This document shows, one piece after another, positions 36,439-47,378 of a stretch of DNA of 64,000 nt. This stretch comes from Rhodospirillales bacterium (GTDB lineage Bacteria; Pseudomonadota; Alphaproteobacteria; Kiloniellales; JACOMY01), in NCBI GenBank assembly GCA_014324045.1, contig JACOMY010000007.1:24990-88989 (forward strand), written 5' to 3'. Every line of letters begins with the position of its first letter. The stretch's first letter is position 1. The position numbers and the translations under genes are program-made. The notes under the pieces were generated by a model that was given only the letters and a program-made list of their open reading frames with translations, made no database searches and had not been told where the DNA came from.

Positions 36439-39400
36439 CTATTTCTTCTTGCCTCCTTTGGTCGGATAGAGGCTGGGCGTTTCGGCTATCTCCATGAGGA
36501 AGCGCCGGGCCTTCACCCCCTTGTCCGCCTCACCCAGGTGCAGCAGGCTGCCGCCGGCGGCCGCCCGGGTCACGATCTGGCCGTGCACTTCTTCCGACTG
36601 CGGATAGGCCTTGATGGAAATCCAGGCGCGGTAGATCGTGCTCCCCTCGGCATCGACGCCGATCGGCACCGCGGCGGCGAAAGACTCGACATCGCCGACC
36701 GCTGTGCTGGAACGCAGCAGCTGACCGCCGTCCAGATCGAACACAGCCTCGGCCCGCGGCCGATTCTTTACATCCGTCAGCCAAAGAGTGACGAAACGGC
36801 GGCCGCTGGCCACAAGGTCGATGGCCACGGTGACCGGTTGACCGGCCGTGATATGCCCTTTGATGGCACTGCGGTGAACCCGCAGCGATTCAGTCTCGGT
36901 CAGCAGGCAGAAAAAGTCTTCGGAGCGCTTTCCCACCATCTCCAGTCCGGCCAACTGCCAGTCGGAATTCGGGCGCCCGGCGGACGCCAACACCGATCCC
37001 GGGCGTGGTTGTTCCGCCGCCTCCCAGATCTCCAGACCCTTCTCTTGCGGATCCGACACGGGCTCTTCGTAAGCCAGGTTCTCGCCGCTTTCGAGGACCG
37101 CGGCCGCGATGGCGGGAAGCGCGGTACCGGCCGGCAGGGCCAGAAGATGGCCGCGCGCCCAAGGCAGGTCGGAGACCATCGGATAGGCTGCCAGGCGACG
37201 GAACGCACGCTCCTCCTCGTCTCCGATCTGCGGATGGTCTTCGGCCAGGCAAACCAGATAGCCCTCTTGCGTCAACTGCTCGGCCAGCGCGGCATGGGGC
37301 GCGCCCGCGCCGTCGTCGAAGGCCACGGCGGCTGCCTTGGGCTTCATCCTGCCGATCAGGCCGACAGTGACCTCGGCCAACGCCGGATCGTTCCCCACCA
37401 TGACCTCGACTGCCTTGACCCCGGCGGCTGTGCAGTAGGCCTGCACCTGATCCGTCAGTTCCGTCTCGCCGGCCAGGGCCTCGACATGCATGCGGGCCGC
37501 CAACTCGGGGGGATGTTCCTTCAATCGTGCAGAGGCGCGTTCGGCCGCATAAGCGCTGGCCGCGATGCTGAGCCCCTTGCCTCCGGCGCTCACCAGCTGC
37601 AGCGGCTGATCTTGCCGTGCTTCCAGCAGTGTAAAGATCTTGCCACCCCGCGCACCGTGCAGCAGCGCGCGTAGGGCTTCCAGCGGGCGTGCCCGTCCCG
37701 CTTGGCTGGGCTCAAACGGCCCAAGGAGTGCCACCGGCGCCGCCCCGGCCGCCGACGGCGGGTCCACCAAAGGCGCGGTCTCCGGGCCGGGCCGGCTGTC
37801 GATGATCTCCTGCGCCAGACGCTGCCACGAGTTGGCCTGGAAGTAGAGCGTTGCCGAGCTTCGGAATCCCTGAACCGGGCCGCCCTCTCCCTTCAGCAGA
37901 GACACCACGGCACGCGCCACTTCCGCCGGCGTTTCCCGGTCGGCGACGATGCCGCTACCGTACTTCCTGACCACCTCGGCCAGGAAGGTGCCGCGCATGA
38001 CCACGCTGGGCGTGCCGACGTAGAGCGCGTCGATGATGATGCCCGAGGTGCGGTCAGCGAAGTCCGGCGGCAGATAGGGCAGTACCACGGCGCTGCAGCT
38101 ACGCAGTGTCTCGATGAAGACGCCTTCCTCAATATGGCCTTCCAGCAGCGTGACGTAGGGATAGAGCGGGTCTTCAGCCGGATTGCCCTTGCGCGGGAAG
38201 GGGGAGGCCCGGAATACCAGTTCCACTGGTTCATCGGCCATTAGTTCGACCACCCTGAGGGCCGCCCCGTACAGCATCCCTGTCCCCTTCTCCGCCCGGT
38301 TCGTCGAGGGAAATAAGACGCGCTTGGTCGCGCGCTCCGGCGGCGGGGCGCGCAGCAACTCCAAGGCCCGCTCGTCGGCGATCAGCGGTGAGGGATGCGC
38401 GGCCACCGGCAGAGCGATCCCCGAGCGCTCCATAATCTGGCGCCGCTGGTGCGCGGTCATGCAGGTGATCGTCAGACGCGGATCGCGTTCGGCGGCCTGC
38501 AGCAGCCACATCCACTGCTTCAGGAAGCCGGCCTTCCAAGCTTCGACGGTACGAAACCAGAAGAGATTGACATGGGCGCTAACCCGCGGCCGCAGGCGCA
38601 GGATGCGATAGAGGACCGCCGCATGCTCCAGGCTGCCGCAATACATATAGATATGGACGCGCCCCGACGTCGCTTTCAGCGCACGGTCCACGGCCGCGGA
38701 GAACTCCGTCAAGACCTCGCTGCTGATCGCATCGATGTAGGCTTGGGTCTCTTCCGGCTTGTTTGCCAAGGTCCAGGAAAAGGTAAAGAGCGAGGCGTCT
38801 ACCTCCTTCGCGCCCTCGCCATTGCTGCCCTCCGCCATCTTCCATTCGGCGTTGGAGGCGATGCGATAGGCCAGCCCACCGGCTTCCACCTTGGGAGCCA
38901 GGCGCATCTCGTAGTTCCAGAAGTGCCCGATCTTGTCCTTCAGGTCAGGCGTCATCGAGAGGACGACCGGGTCGTGCTCGTCGACGCCGGCGGGCGGTAG
39001 AACGACCGGTTCGGCCGCGCCGCGGGCGCGCAAAGCAGGAACATAGGAGGCCGTCAGACCGACGACGGTCTTGCCGGCATTCTCGACAGCCTTGCAGAGG
39101 CGACCTACCACCTTGCAGTGCTCCAGATAGGCCTTGCCAGTCGGCATCTCGGTGAGCGCCGGAGCGGCCTGCAACAAGGCGGCCCTCTCGTTCGCCAGCC
39201 CCGCAGGCTCCAGCCGCGGCCAAGGCTTGTCGGCCAGCGCCGACGCCACGCCGTCGGAACCGCAGACCTCAATCCGGTCGAAGAGATAGGCCGCCAGCGG
39301 CAGCAGCAGATGGGTCAAAGCAGCCGGGCGATCGACCACCTTGAAATCTTGTGCGAAGTCGGGCTGACTCAGTAGCTTGGCCACCGACGGCACTGCGATC

Positions 39401-40194
39401 ACGCGCGCCTTCGCAGCCTCGCTCAGCCTTTCGCTCAGCGCCCTATAGTCGCGCAGCGGCACCACCAACCAGAAATCCTGGCTCTCCATTGCCCGAGCCA
39501 GTGCGGCGCGATAGGCAGCGGCATAGCGCGAGGGGCCAGCATAGAAGGAAGGACCGCCCACAACTACAGCCAAGGGACGATGGGCCTCCATCCAAGCGGT
39601 ATCGACGACCCGGTCGTTGCAGACGATGAAACGCCCTTCGGAGAGATCCAAACGCGCGCATTCCTGCAATGAGCGTCCGTTAGCAGCGATGTAGCCCGTC
39701 GCCGATTCGAGCCTGCCCTTAAGACCCTCCAGTTTGGTCTTCGAGTCTTCGATTAGCGCGTCGGCCGGTGGCGCAAGCGAGAGCGCGGCCTCCGCCAGAT
39801 CGCGTCCGACCGTCGGTGAGTGTGTTTCATCTATCGCCAAGACTGGGGCCGCGACTACAGCAGCCAAGTCCTCCAAGGTCTCGAAAGCACCGCCGTCCGG
39901 CTGACGCCACACCAACACGAGGTCGGCCGGCCTAATTGCCGCCTTCCAGGCGGCCCAGTCGGCCGGCGGCGGCGCCAACTGAATCTTAGCAAGAAGCGTT
40001 TGACTGTCGGACGCGGTCAGAATCTCGGGATCGATGTGCGTGGGTGCATGGCCCGGCAAGCTCTGAAAGGAAGCGAAGAGATCGACCGCCGCCACCGCAT
40101 CGGCATAAGCGCGAAAGTACCAACAGAGACGGGCAAGCGCCTCGCCGCAATCCTGCGGCCGTTCGAAAGCAGGAAAGACGACAATCTTGGACAT
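36439..40194 (-). CDS. Very large multidomain glycosyltransferase-like protein (about 1252 aa) with C-terminal beta-rich module
   Basis: GT4-like core KRVLFPSTNRAEKGTGMLYGAALRVVELM...LRSCSAVVLPYLPPDFADRTSGIIIDALYVGTPSVVMRGTFLAEVVRKYGSGIVADRETPAEVARAV; ATG at 40194 preferred. Confidence 0.72.
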   Translation of the reverse strand: MSKIVVFPAFERPQDCGEALARLCWYFRAYADAVAAVDLFASFQSLPGHAPTHIDPEILTASDSQTLLAKIQLAPPPADWAAWKAAIRPADLVLVWRQPDGGAFETLEDLAAVVAAPVLAIDETHSPTVGRDLAEAALSLAPPADALIEDSKTKLEGLKGRLESATGYIAANGRSLQECARLDLSEGRFIVCNDRVVDTAWMEAHRPLAVVVGGPSFYAGPSRYAAAYRAALARAMESQDFWLVVPLRDYRALSERLSEAAKARVIAVPSVAKLLSQPDFAQDFKVVDRPAALTHLLLPLAAYLFDRIEVCGSDGVASALADKPWPRLEPAGLANERAALLQAAPALTEMPTGKAYLEHCKVVGRLCKAVENAGKTVVGLTASYVPALRARGAAEPVVLPPAGVDEHDPVVLSMTPDLKDKIGHFWNYEMRLAPKVEAGGLAYRIASNAEWKMAEGSNGEGAKEVDASLFTFSWTLANKPEETQAYIDAISSEVLTEFSAAVDRALKATSGRVHIYMYCGSLEHAAVLYRILRLRPRVSAHVNLFWFRTVEAWKAGFLKQWMWLLQAAERDPRLTITCMTAHQRRQIMERSGIALPVAAHPSPLIADERALELLRAPPPERATKRVLFPSTNRAEKGTGMLYGAALRVVELMADEPVELVFRASPFPRKGNPAEDPLYPYVTLLEGHIEEGVFIETLRSCSAVVLPYLPPDFADRTSGIIIDALYVGTPSVVMRGTFLAEVVRKYGSGIVADRETPAEVARAVVSLLKGEGGPVQGFRSSATLYFQANSWQRLAQEIIDSRPGPETAPLVDPPSAAGAAPVALLGPFEPSQAGRARPLEALRALLHGARGGKIFTLLEARQDQPLQLVSAGGKGLSIAASAYAAERASARLKEHPPELAARMHVEALAGETELTDQVQAYCTAAGVKAVEVMVGNDPALAEVTVGLIGRMKPKAAAVAFDDGAGAPHAALAEQLTQEGYLVCLAEDHPQIGDEEERAFRRLAAYPMVSDLPWARGHLLALPAGTALPAIAAAVLESGENLAYEEPVSDPQEKGLEIWEAAEQPRPGSVLASAGRPNSDWQLAGLEMVGKRSEDFFCLLTETESLRVHRSAIKGHITAGQPVTVAIDLVASGRRFVTLWLTDVKNRPRAEAVFDLDGGQLLRSSTAVGDVESFAAAVPIGVDAEGSTIYRAWISIKAYPQSEEVHGQIVTRAAAGGSLLHLGEADKGVKARRFLMEIAETPSLYPTKGGKKK

Positions 40195-40697
40195 GAGGTA
40201 AAGCGCTCCCGGCAAGGAATTTCGGTTCGGTGCAAACCGGAGTGACAAGCGTGACTGTTGCCCAGTTGCGGTGCACTCTGTCGTTATCGGAGGGCGCACG
40301 CAAGACCGCCTTGGCCTCAGGACCGAAGTCAAGCGCCCATGCGGCATCGGGCAACGGACTGCCGCGCCGCGATCGGGGCGGAGGGCTGGCTGCTTTGGTC
40401 GTTTTTCATCGTTGCAGCCCCGCTTGCGATGAGCTAGGCAAAACCTGCCTGCATTGAGCGGTCTGCGCCTACTGCCCTACCGCATTCTGCGGTGCGGCAA
40501 TCTAACGGCTGCCGGCCCAGCCCCTCTTAGTGGGATAAGCGCCACTCTCTGTTCGCGGCAAGGTGCAGGCTGAACCGGGGGCAAAGTCCTACGGTAGAAA
40601 GCCTTCTGGCCGGCGGCAGCGAAAGCCGCAGAAACCTCACCATGTCGCAAACTCTAGGCAAAGCCGACGGATTACATAAAGGAAAGGAATTGCTGTC

Positions 40698-41780
40698 GTG
40701 GCCGATAAGAAAACTGCACTCATTACCGGTGTTACGGGTCAAGACGGTGCCTATCTCGCCGAACTTCTGTTAGAAAAGGACTACGAAGTGCACGGCGTGA
40801 AACGCCGTTCCTCTTCCTTCAACACGCTACGGATCGATCATCTCTATCAGGACAGCCACGAGTCCGATGCCAAATTCTTCCTGCATTACGGCGACATGAC
40901 CGATTCCGTCGGGCTTATTCGCCTGATCGGGCAGGTAAGGCCAACCGAGATCTACAATCTCGCTGCCCAGAGCCACGTCAAGGTGAGCTTCGAATCGCCA
41001 GAATATACAGCCAACGCAGACGCGTTGGGCACGCTGCGCATCCTGGAAGCCATCCGCATCCTGGGCGTGGAGAAGATCTGCCGCTTCTATCAGGCCTCCA
41101 CCTCCGAACTCTACGGCCTGGTGCAGGAGGTGCCGCAGCGCGAGAGCACACCTTTCTATCCGCGCTCCCCCTATGCCGCCGCCAAACTCTACGCCTACTG
41201 GATCACCGTCAACTACCGTGAAGCCTACGGCATCCACGCCTCCAACGGCATTCTCTTCAATCACGAGAGCCCGACCCGCGGCGAGACCTTCGTCACCCGC
41301 AAGATCACCCGCGCCGTGGCAGCCATCCATCACGGCCTGCAGTCGACGCTCTTCCTGGGCAACATGGACGCCAAGCGCGACTGGGGTCACGCCCGCGACT
41401 ATGTCGAGGGCATGTGGCGGATCCTGCAGCAGGAGGAGCCGGACGATTACGTTCTGGCGACCGGTGAGACCCATTCGGTACGCGAGTTCGTGGAGCGTGC
41501 CTTCGCCGCCGTCCACCGCAAGATCGTCTGGGAGGGCGAAGGCGTCGACGAGATCGGCCGCGACGCCAAGTCCGGCGAGCGCCTAGTGGCGATCGACCCG
41601 GCCTATTTCCGCCCGACCGAGGTGGAGCTCTTGATCGGCGATCCGGCCAAGGCCAGGCAGAAGTTGGGCTGGTCCTACACCACCAGCTTCCCCGATCTGG
41701 TCACCGAGATGGTCGCCGCCGACCTGGAACTGCTGAAAACCGAGCGATTGAGTCGCACGGCCTACGGTGTGCGCGAGTAG
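40698..41780 (+). CDS. gmd: GDP-mannose 4,6-dehydratase
   Basis: [73 protein letters not shown]. Confidence 0.97.
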   Translation: MADKKTALITGVTGQDGAYLAELLLEKDYEVHGVKRRSSSFNTLRIDHLYQDSHESDAKFFLHYGDMTDSVGLIRLIGQVRPTEIYNLAAQSHVKVSFESPEYTANADALGTLRILEAIRILGVEKICRFYQASTSELYGLVQEVPQRESTPFYPRSPYAAAKLYAYWITVNYREAYGIHASNGILFNHESPTRGETFVTRKITRAVAAIHHGLQSTLFLGNMDAKRDWGHARDYVEGMWRILQQEEPDDYVLATGETHSVREFVERAFAAVHRKIVWEGEGVDEIGRDAKSGERLVAIDPAYFRPTEVELLIGDPAKARQKLGWSYTTSFPDLVTEMVAADLELLKTERLSRTAYGVRE

Positions 41781-41808
41781 CGGCAGCGGATAGCTGGAGG
41801 AGGCGAAG

Positions 41809-42777
41809 ATGGATAGGGAAAGCGTGTTCCCTCTGACCGGCAAGCGGATCTACGTCGCCGGGCATCGGGGCATGGTGGGCTCCGGCCTGGTGCGGCGTCT
41901 GGGCCGCGAGGACTGCGAGGTCCTGACCGCCGGCCGGCAGCAGGTCGATCTGCTGTCGCAGGCGGCCGTGCACGGCTACCTGGCCGGCGAGCAGCCGGAT
42001 GCCGTGATCGTCGCAGCCGCCAAGGTGGGCGGGATCCACGCCAACGACACCTACCCGGCCGAGTTTCTCTACGAGAATCTCATGATCGAGGCCAATCTGA
42101 TCCACGGCGCCCACATCGCCGGGATCGACCGGGTGCTGTTCCTGGGCTCGTCCTGCATCTATCCGCGCATGGCGCCGCAGCCCATGCCGGAAGACTGCCT
42201 GCTGACCGGCCCGCTGGAGGCCACCAACGAGTGGTACGCGGTCGCCAAGATCGCCGGCATCAAGCTCTGCCAAGCCTATCGCAAGCAGTACGGCCGCGAC
42301 TACATCTCGGCCATGCCGACCAATCTATACGGCCCCGGCGACAACTTCGACCTGGCCAACAGCCATGTGCTGCCGGCCCTGCTGCGCAAAGCGCACGAGG
42401 CCAAGCTGGCCGGCGACAAGACCCTGGCGGTCTGGGGCAGCGGCAAGCCGCGGCGCGAGTTCATGCACGTCGACGACCTGTCCGACGCCCTAGTCTATCT
42501 GCTGGCGACCTACTCCGGCGAAGAACATGTGAACGTCGGCGTCGGCACCGACGTCTCCATCCGCGAGTTGGCGGAGACCGTCTGCAAGACGGTGGGGCTT
42601 GAGGCCGAATTGGTCTTCGACCCGGTGAAGCCCGACGGCACCCCGCGCAAGCTGATGGACGTCTCGCGCCTGACCGCCATGGGCTGGACCGCGAAGATCG
42701 GCTTAGAAGAAGGCATTGGCCAGACCTACGATTGGTTCCGCGGGAGCTTGGCCGAGGGGGCAGACGTCCGGCAATAG
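41809..42777 (+). CDS. fcl: GDP-L-fucose synthase
   Basis: KRIYVAGHRGMVGSGLVRRL; FLGSSCIYPRMAPQPMPEDCLLTGPLEATNEWYAVAKIAGIKLCQAYRKQYG. Confidence 0.97.
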   Translation: MDRESVFPLTGKRIYVAGHRGMVGSGLVRRLGREDCEVLTAGRQQVDLLSQAAVHGYLAGEQPDAVIVAAAKVGGIHANDTYPAEFLYENLMIEANLIHGAHIAGIDRVLFLGSSCIYPRMAPQPMPEDCLLTGPLEATNEWYAVAKIAGIKLCQAYRKQYGRDYISAMPTNLYGPGDNFDLANSHVLPALLRKAHEAKLAGDKTLAVWGSGKPRREFMHVDDLSDALVYLLATYSGEEHVNVGVGTDVSIRELAETVCKTVGLEAELVFDPVKPDGTPRKLMDVSRLTAMGWTAKIGLEEGIGQTYDWFRGSLAEGADVRQ

Positions 42778-42847
42778 CCGGCGCGCGCCCGAACGCGAAG
42801 CGATAGGATGAACGAGGCCGGTGCGGCCTGACGAAGCGAGGACGCCC

Positions 42848-44242
42848 ATGATCATTCCGGTAATTCTTTGCGGCGGTTCGGGCACCCGGCTCTGGCCGCT
42901 GTCGCGCAAGTCCTATCCTAAGCAGTTGGTCGACGCCCTGGGTCCGCTGTCGCTGTTCCAGGAGACCGCCAGCCGCGCCGCCGGCGGCCCCTTCGGTAAG
43001 CCCATCGTGATTGCCGGCGACGACTACCGCTTCTTGATCGCCGAGCAGTTGAAAACTAAGGGCATTGAGGCCGACATCGTGCTAGAGCCGGAGGGCCGCG
43101 ACACCTTCCCGGCGATCGTCGCCGCGGCGGTGCTGGCGACCAAGCGCAGCCCCGAGGCCAGCGTGCTAGTCATGCCCTCCGACCACGTGATCGCCGACAC
43201 CGTTGCCTTCCAGGCCGCCGCCGAAGAGGCCGGCAGGGCAGCCGAGGCCGGCGACATCGTCACCTTCGGCATCGCCCCGACGCGGCCGGCGACCGAATAC
43301 GGCTATATCCGGCCCGGCGAGAGTCTCGCCGTCGGCAAGCGGATCGAGACCTTTCTGGAGAAGCCCGACGCCGGGACTGCCAAGCGCCTGATCGAAGAAG
43401 GCTGCCTATGGAACAGCGGGCTCTTCTGCTTCAAGGCCGGGGCCCTGCTGACCGCCGCCGAGGCGCTGAACGGCGACAGCGTCGCCGCCGTGCGCGCCGG
43501 CGTCGCCGAAATAAAGTCTGATCTGGATTACTTGCGCCTAGGCGAGTCCTTCCGCAAGGCGCGCAAGATATCCTTCGACTATGCGGTGATGGAGCAGCTG
43601 GCGGACCGGGCCGTCATCCCGGTCAGCTTCCCCTGGTCCGACGTCGGCGACTGGCGCGAACTCTGGAACATGAGCTTGCAGGACGCGGACGGTAATGTGG
43701 CGGTGGGCGACGTCCGTCTGCAAGGTGTGACCGGCAGCTATGTCCGTGCGTCCGGCCGCCTGGTCTGCGTGCTGGGGCTGGAGGGCGTGGCGGTGATCGA
43801 CACCCCCGATGCGGTCCTGGTCGCCGCTTTGGACAAGGCCCAGCAGGTCAAGGCCCTGGCTCAATCCCTGGACCGGGAAGGCCGCGAAGAGGCTAAAGTG
43901 CACAGCCGCGTCTACCGCCCCTGGGGATGGTACCAGACCGTCGATCTGGGCGGCCGCTTCCGGGTAAAGCGTATCGGCGTGACGCCAGGCCGGCAGCTCT
44001 CGCTGCAAAAGCATTTCCACCGCGCCGAGCATTGGGTCGTGGTCCAGGGCACGGCGGAGGTGCGGGTGGACGACAAGGTCTCTATCGTGCGCGAGAACGA
44101 GTCGGTCTTCATCCCCATGGGCAGTGTGCACCGCCTGACCAACCCCGGCCGCATTCCGGTCGAATTGATCGAGGTGCAGACCGGTGCCTATCTGGAAGAG
44201 GACGACATCGTCCGCCTGCAAGACGATTTCGGCCGCGCGTGA
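42848..44242 (+). CDS. manC: Mannose-1-phosphate guanylyltransferase / mannose-6-phosphate isomerase
   Basis: IIPVILCGGSGTRLWPLSRKSYPKQLV; C-terminal cupin YRPWGWYQTVDLGGRFRVKRIGVTPGRQLSLQKHFHRAEHWVVVQGTAEV. Confidence 0.96.
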   Translation: MIIPVILCGGSGTRLWPLSRKSYPKQLVDALGPLSLFQETASRAAGGPFGKPIVIAGDDYRFLIAEQLKTKGIEADIVLEPEGRDTFPAIVAAAVLATKRSPEASVLVMPSDHVIADTVAFQAAAEEAGRAAEAGDIVTFGIAPTRPATEYGYIRPGESLAVGKRIETFLEKPDAGTAKRLIEEGCLWNSGLFCFKAGALLTAAEALNGDSVAAVRAGVAEIKSDLDYLRLGESFRKARKISFDYAVMEQLADRAVIPVSFPWSDVGDWRELWNMSLQDADGNVAVGDVRLQGVTGSYVRASGRLVCVLGLEGVAVIDTPDAVLVAALDKAQQVKALAQSLDREGREEAKVHSRVYRPWGWYQTVDLGGRFRVKRIGVTPGRQLSLQKHFHRAEHWVVVQGTAEVRVDDKVSIVRENESVFIPMGSVHRLTNPGRIPVELIEVQTGAYLEEDDIVRLQDDFGRA

Positions 44243-44281
44243 GCCGGTGCGTGCGCCGGCCGGGGCGGGGCAAAAATTTGC

Positions 44282-44311
44282 TTGACAACCGGCGGCCGGA
44301 GGCGGTACTCT
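44282..44311 (+). promoter_or_regulatory. Sigma70-like promoter TTGACA-N18-TACTCT
   Basis: Perfect -35 hexamer at 44282-44287, -10-like hexamer at 44306-44311, upstream of the lipoprotein gene. Confidence 0.5.
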
Positions 44312-44341
44312 CTCCCGGAAAAGAAACTGCTTTAACTGGGA

Positions 44342-45193
44342 GTGAACACCGTGAAACGCTTTGTCTCGATCGCAACAACCCTTTTTCTGGCGTGCAGCCT
44401 GTCGGCCTGTGGGGGGGGGAGCAGTAACCCATCCGGGGGGAGCAGTAACCCATCCGCTGCTTCAAGAAACTTTGCAAGCTTGGACACCCTTATCTCGGCA
44501 AGAATGCATCAAGTATTCCAAGGTTCCCCTATTACCCTCAATCCTTCATGTGTGGGGAATACGTGCCAATTCCAATCCGAATTGGGAGATAGTGCCCCAC
44601 TTGACACTAGTATTTTTAACCTCAGCGTCGAAGCTACGGGATTCCGCATGATAGAATACCGTATCGTCTCGGAGGACAACGGCATCACGTTCCGGGAAGG
44701 ACGAAGCATACAAGTCCTTAGCCCGAATTTCCTGACTTATGGCGGCTGGATGGACCACGCGGTCTTCCAAGTGTCAACGAACCACAGACCGGAAGCCGGT
44801 CAGGCTAATGGGCGGAGTGCAGAGGCGGGTGGCGATCTCACAGGGTCGTCTCCGGCTGCCGACGCGACATGGCGCGGCGCGATGGTCGGGACAGTGGCAA
44901 CTGGCGCTCGCGCTATCCTGCAAGGAGATGCGGAATTGGTCTACAGCCTTGAGGACAGCCAGCTCGACGCCACCTTCAGCAACATCGAGAACCGGGACAA
45001 CAATAACCGCCCTCACTCTGTGGAGACGATCCGCTTCACCGATGTGCCGGTTGACGCCGGTGGCACTTATGAAGACAGGCAATCTGCTGACGATTACATC
45101 CAGGGCTTTTTTGCCGGTCCGAACCAGGCGGAAACTGTCGGCGTCTTCGAAAAGGAGAACATCGTCGGGGCCTTTGGGGCCAGGAAGCAGTAG
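44342..45193 (+). CDS. Surface lipoprotein, TbpB/Slam-substrate-like C-terminal barrel
   Basis: Lipobox LSAC; C terminus [34 protein letters not shown] typical of transferrin-binding-protein-like lipoproteins. Confidence 0.62.
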   Translation: MNTVKRFVSIATTLFLACSLSACGGGSSNPSGGSSNPSAASRNFASLDTLISARMHQVFQGSPITLNPSCVGNTCQFQSELGDSAPLDTSIFNLSVEATGFRMIEYRIVSEDNGITFREGRSIQVLSPNFLTYGGWMDHAVFQVSTNHRPEAGQANGRSAEAGGDLTGSSPAADATWRGAMVGTVATGARAILQGDAELVYSLEDSQLDATFSNIENRDNNNRPHSVETIRFTDVPVDAGGTYEDRQSADDYIQGFFAGPNQAETVGVFEKENIVGAFGARKQ

Positions 45194-45276
45194 GCGCCGA
45201 TCCTCCGACGCCCGGCTTCGGTCGGCCTGTAGCCCTCCGGGCTTGCCTTCCTGGCGCACAGCCCTTATCGAGCGCC

Positions 45277-46401
45277 ATGGCAGAGTCGGAAGAGGCAGAA
45301 GCCTTGGCCCCGCCGGCCGAGCGCCGGGAGCAGGATTTGATCGGGCTTTCGCGTAAGGCCTTGGCGGCAGAAGTGGCAGCCCTGGGGGAGCCGGCTTTTC
45401 GCGCGCGCCAGCTTTGGCAATGGCTCTACGGCAAGGGCGCCACCGATTTCGAGGCCATGACCTCGCTGTCCAAGACCTTCCGCGCCAAGCTGGCCGGGGG
45501 CTACCGGATCTCCCGGCCCGAAGTCTGCGAAGCGCTGCTGTCGAAAGACGGCACCCGCAAGTGGCTGCTGCAGCTGGCCGGCGGCCACCGGGTGGAGACG
45601 GTGCATATCCCCGATGGGGAACGCGGCACGCTTTGCGTCTCCAGCCAGGTCGGCTGCACCCTCACCTGCCGCTTCTGCCACACCGGCACCCAACGTCTGG
45701 TGCGCAACTTGACAGCCGCGGAGATCGTGGGCCAGGTCCTGCTGGCCAAGGACCGCTTCGGGGAATGGCCGGCCTCCAGGCCCGGGCGGGCCGTCACCAA
45801 CCTGGTCTTCATGGGCATGGGCGAACCGCTCTATAATTTCGAGAACGTCGCCGAAGCCATCCACATCCTGCGCGACGGCGAGGGCTTGGGGATCTCCAAG
45901 CGCAAGATCACCCTGTCGACCGCCGGCGTGGTGCCGGCGATGCAGCGCTGCGGCGAGGAGCTGGGCGTGAATCTCGCCGTCTCGCTCCACGCCGCGACCG
46001 ACGAGATCCGCGACCGGATCGTGCCCTTGAACCGCAAGTACCCGCTGGCGGAACTGATCGCCGCCTGCCGCGACTATCCCGGCCTGCACAATGCCCGGCG
46101 CATCACCTTCGAATACGTGATGCTACAAGACGTCAACGACAGCGACCGCGATGCGGAGGGTCTGGCCCGCCTGATCGAGGGCATTCCGGCCAAAACCAAC
46201 CTGATCCCCTTCAACCCCTGGCCGGGCGCGCCCTACCGCTGCTCGGCGCCGGAGCGGGTGCGCCGCTTCGCCCGGATCCTGAACGGCGCCGGCTTGGCCG
46301 CTCCCGTACGCACCCCGCGCGGCCAGGACATCATGGCCGCCTGCGGCCAACTGAAGAGCGCCAGCGAGCGGCTGCGCCGAAGCCGGCGCCAGGCTGCCTG
46401 A
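45277..46401 (+). CDS. rlmN: 23S rRNA (adenine2503-C2)-methyltransferase RlmN
   Basis: [20 protein letters not shown] radical-SAM motif; [38 protein letters not shown]. Confidence 0.97.
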   Translation: MAESEEAEALAPPAERREQDLIGLSRKALAAEVAALGEPAFRARQLWQWLYGKGATDFEAMTSLSKTFRAKLAGGYRISRPEVCEALLSKDGTRKWLLQLAGGHRVETVHIPDGERGTLCVSSQVGCTLTCRFCHTGTQRLVRNLTAAEIVGQVLLAKDRFGEWPASRPGRAVTNLVFMGMGEPLYNFENVAEAIHILRDGEGLGISKRKITLSTAGVVPAMQRCGEELGVNLAVSLHAATDEIRDRIVPLNRKYPLAELIAACRDYPGLHNARRITFEYVMLQDVNDSDRDAEGLARLIEGIPAKTNLIPFNPWPGAPYRCSAPERVRRFARILNGAGLAAPVRTPRGQDIMAACGQLKSASERLRRSRRQAA

Positions 46402-46418
46402 ACTACCTTCCGCGCCCC

Positions 46419-47282
46419 TCAAGTCGCGGGCTGTCCCTGTCGGAAGGGATGGGCCGGATAGACGCCCAGAACCCGCACCTCGCGGCTGAAGAAGGAGAGT
46501 TCCTCCAGGGCCAGGCGGACCGGGCGCATGTCGGGATGGCCCTCGATGTCGGCGTAAAACTGGGCGACGGTGAAGTTGCCGTCGATGATGTAGCTCTCCA
46601 GCTTGGCGATGTTGACGCCGTTGGTGGCGAAGCCGCCCAGGGCCTTGTACAGCGCCGCCGGCACCGAACGTACCCGGAAGACGAAGGAGGTCACGATCGG
46701 CCCCTCGTCGGACGGCGGATCGCTCGGCTCGGCCGCCATGATCACGAAGCGCGTGGTGTTGTCGGCGCTGTCGTTGATGTCGCCGTCGAGCAGCGCCAGC
46801 CCGTAGATCTCGGCGGCGAGGCGGGGAGCGATGGCACCGACGCTTGGGTCCCCCAGCTCCTTGATGCTGCGGGCGGCACCGGCGGTGTCGGCCACGATCT
46901 CGCGCTCCAGGCCACGGTCGCGCAGATAGCCGCGGCACTGCGAGAGGGCCTGCACGTGGCTGCGCACGCGCTTTAGGCCGGAGAGTGCGGTCCCCGGCAA
47001 GCCCAACAGCTGGTGACGGATCGCCTGAAAGTGCTCGCCGACGATATGCAGCCCCGATTCCGGCAGCAGATGATGGATGTCGGCGACCCGCCCGGCACTT
47101 GAGTTGTCGATGGGAATCATCGCCAGCGCGGCACGGCCCTCTTGCACCGCGGCAAAGGCCTCCTCGAAGGAGGTACAAGGCAGGGTTTCCATGCCGGGAT
47201 AGCAGCTACGGCAAGCCATGTCGGAGTTCGCTCCGGCAAAGCCCTGGAAAGCAATGCGCCCCTCGGCGCCGGATAATGACAT
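46419..47282 (-). CDS. pheA: Prephenate dehydratase (PDT + ACT)
   Basis: IAFQGFAGANSDMACRSCYPGMETLPCTSFEEAFAAVQEGRAALAMIPIDNSSAGRV; NTTRFVI; ACT ALYKALGGFATNGVNIAKLESY. Confidence 0.95.
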   Translation of the reverse strand: MSLSGAEGRIAFQGFAGANSDMACRSCYPGMETLPCTSFEEAFAAVQEGRAALAMIPIDNSSAGRVADIHHLLPESGLHIVGEHFQAIRHQLLGLPGTALSGLKRVRSHVQALSQCRGYLRDRGLEREIVADTAGAARSIKELGDPSVGAIAPRLAAEIYGLALLDGDINDSADNTTRFVIMAAEPSDPPSDEGPIVTSFVFRVRSVPAALYKALGGFATNGVNIAKLESYIIDGNFTVAQFYADIEGHPDMRPVRLALEELSFFSREVRVLGVYPAHPFRQGQPAT

Positions 47283-47378
47283 CGGTACTCTCTATTTATC
47301 TAACTTTACGCGAAAACGCTCCCATCGGCGGCGGGTGCCGAGGGGGCTGCCCAGGGGACTGCCCAGGGGACTGCAGGG

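Noticed and set aside
36367-37674. 435-aa + strand ORF antisense to the large glycosyltransferase
   Set aside because: Shadow ORF; no recognisable motifs and high GC codon-position artefact
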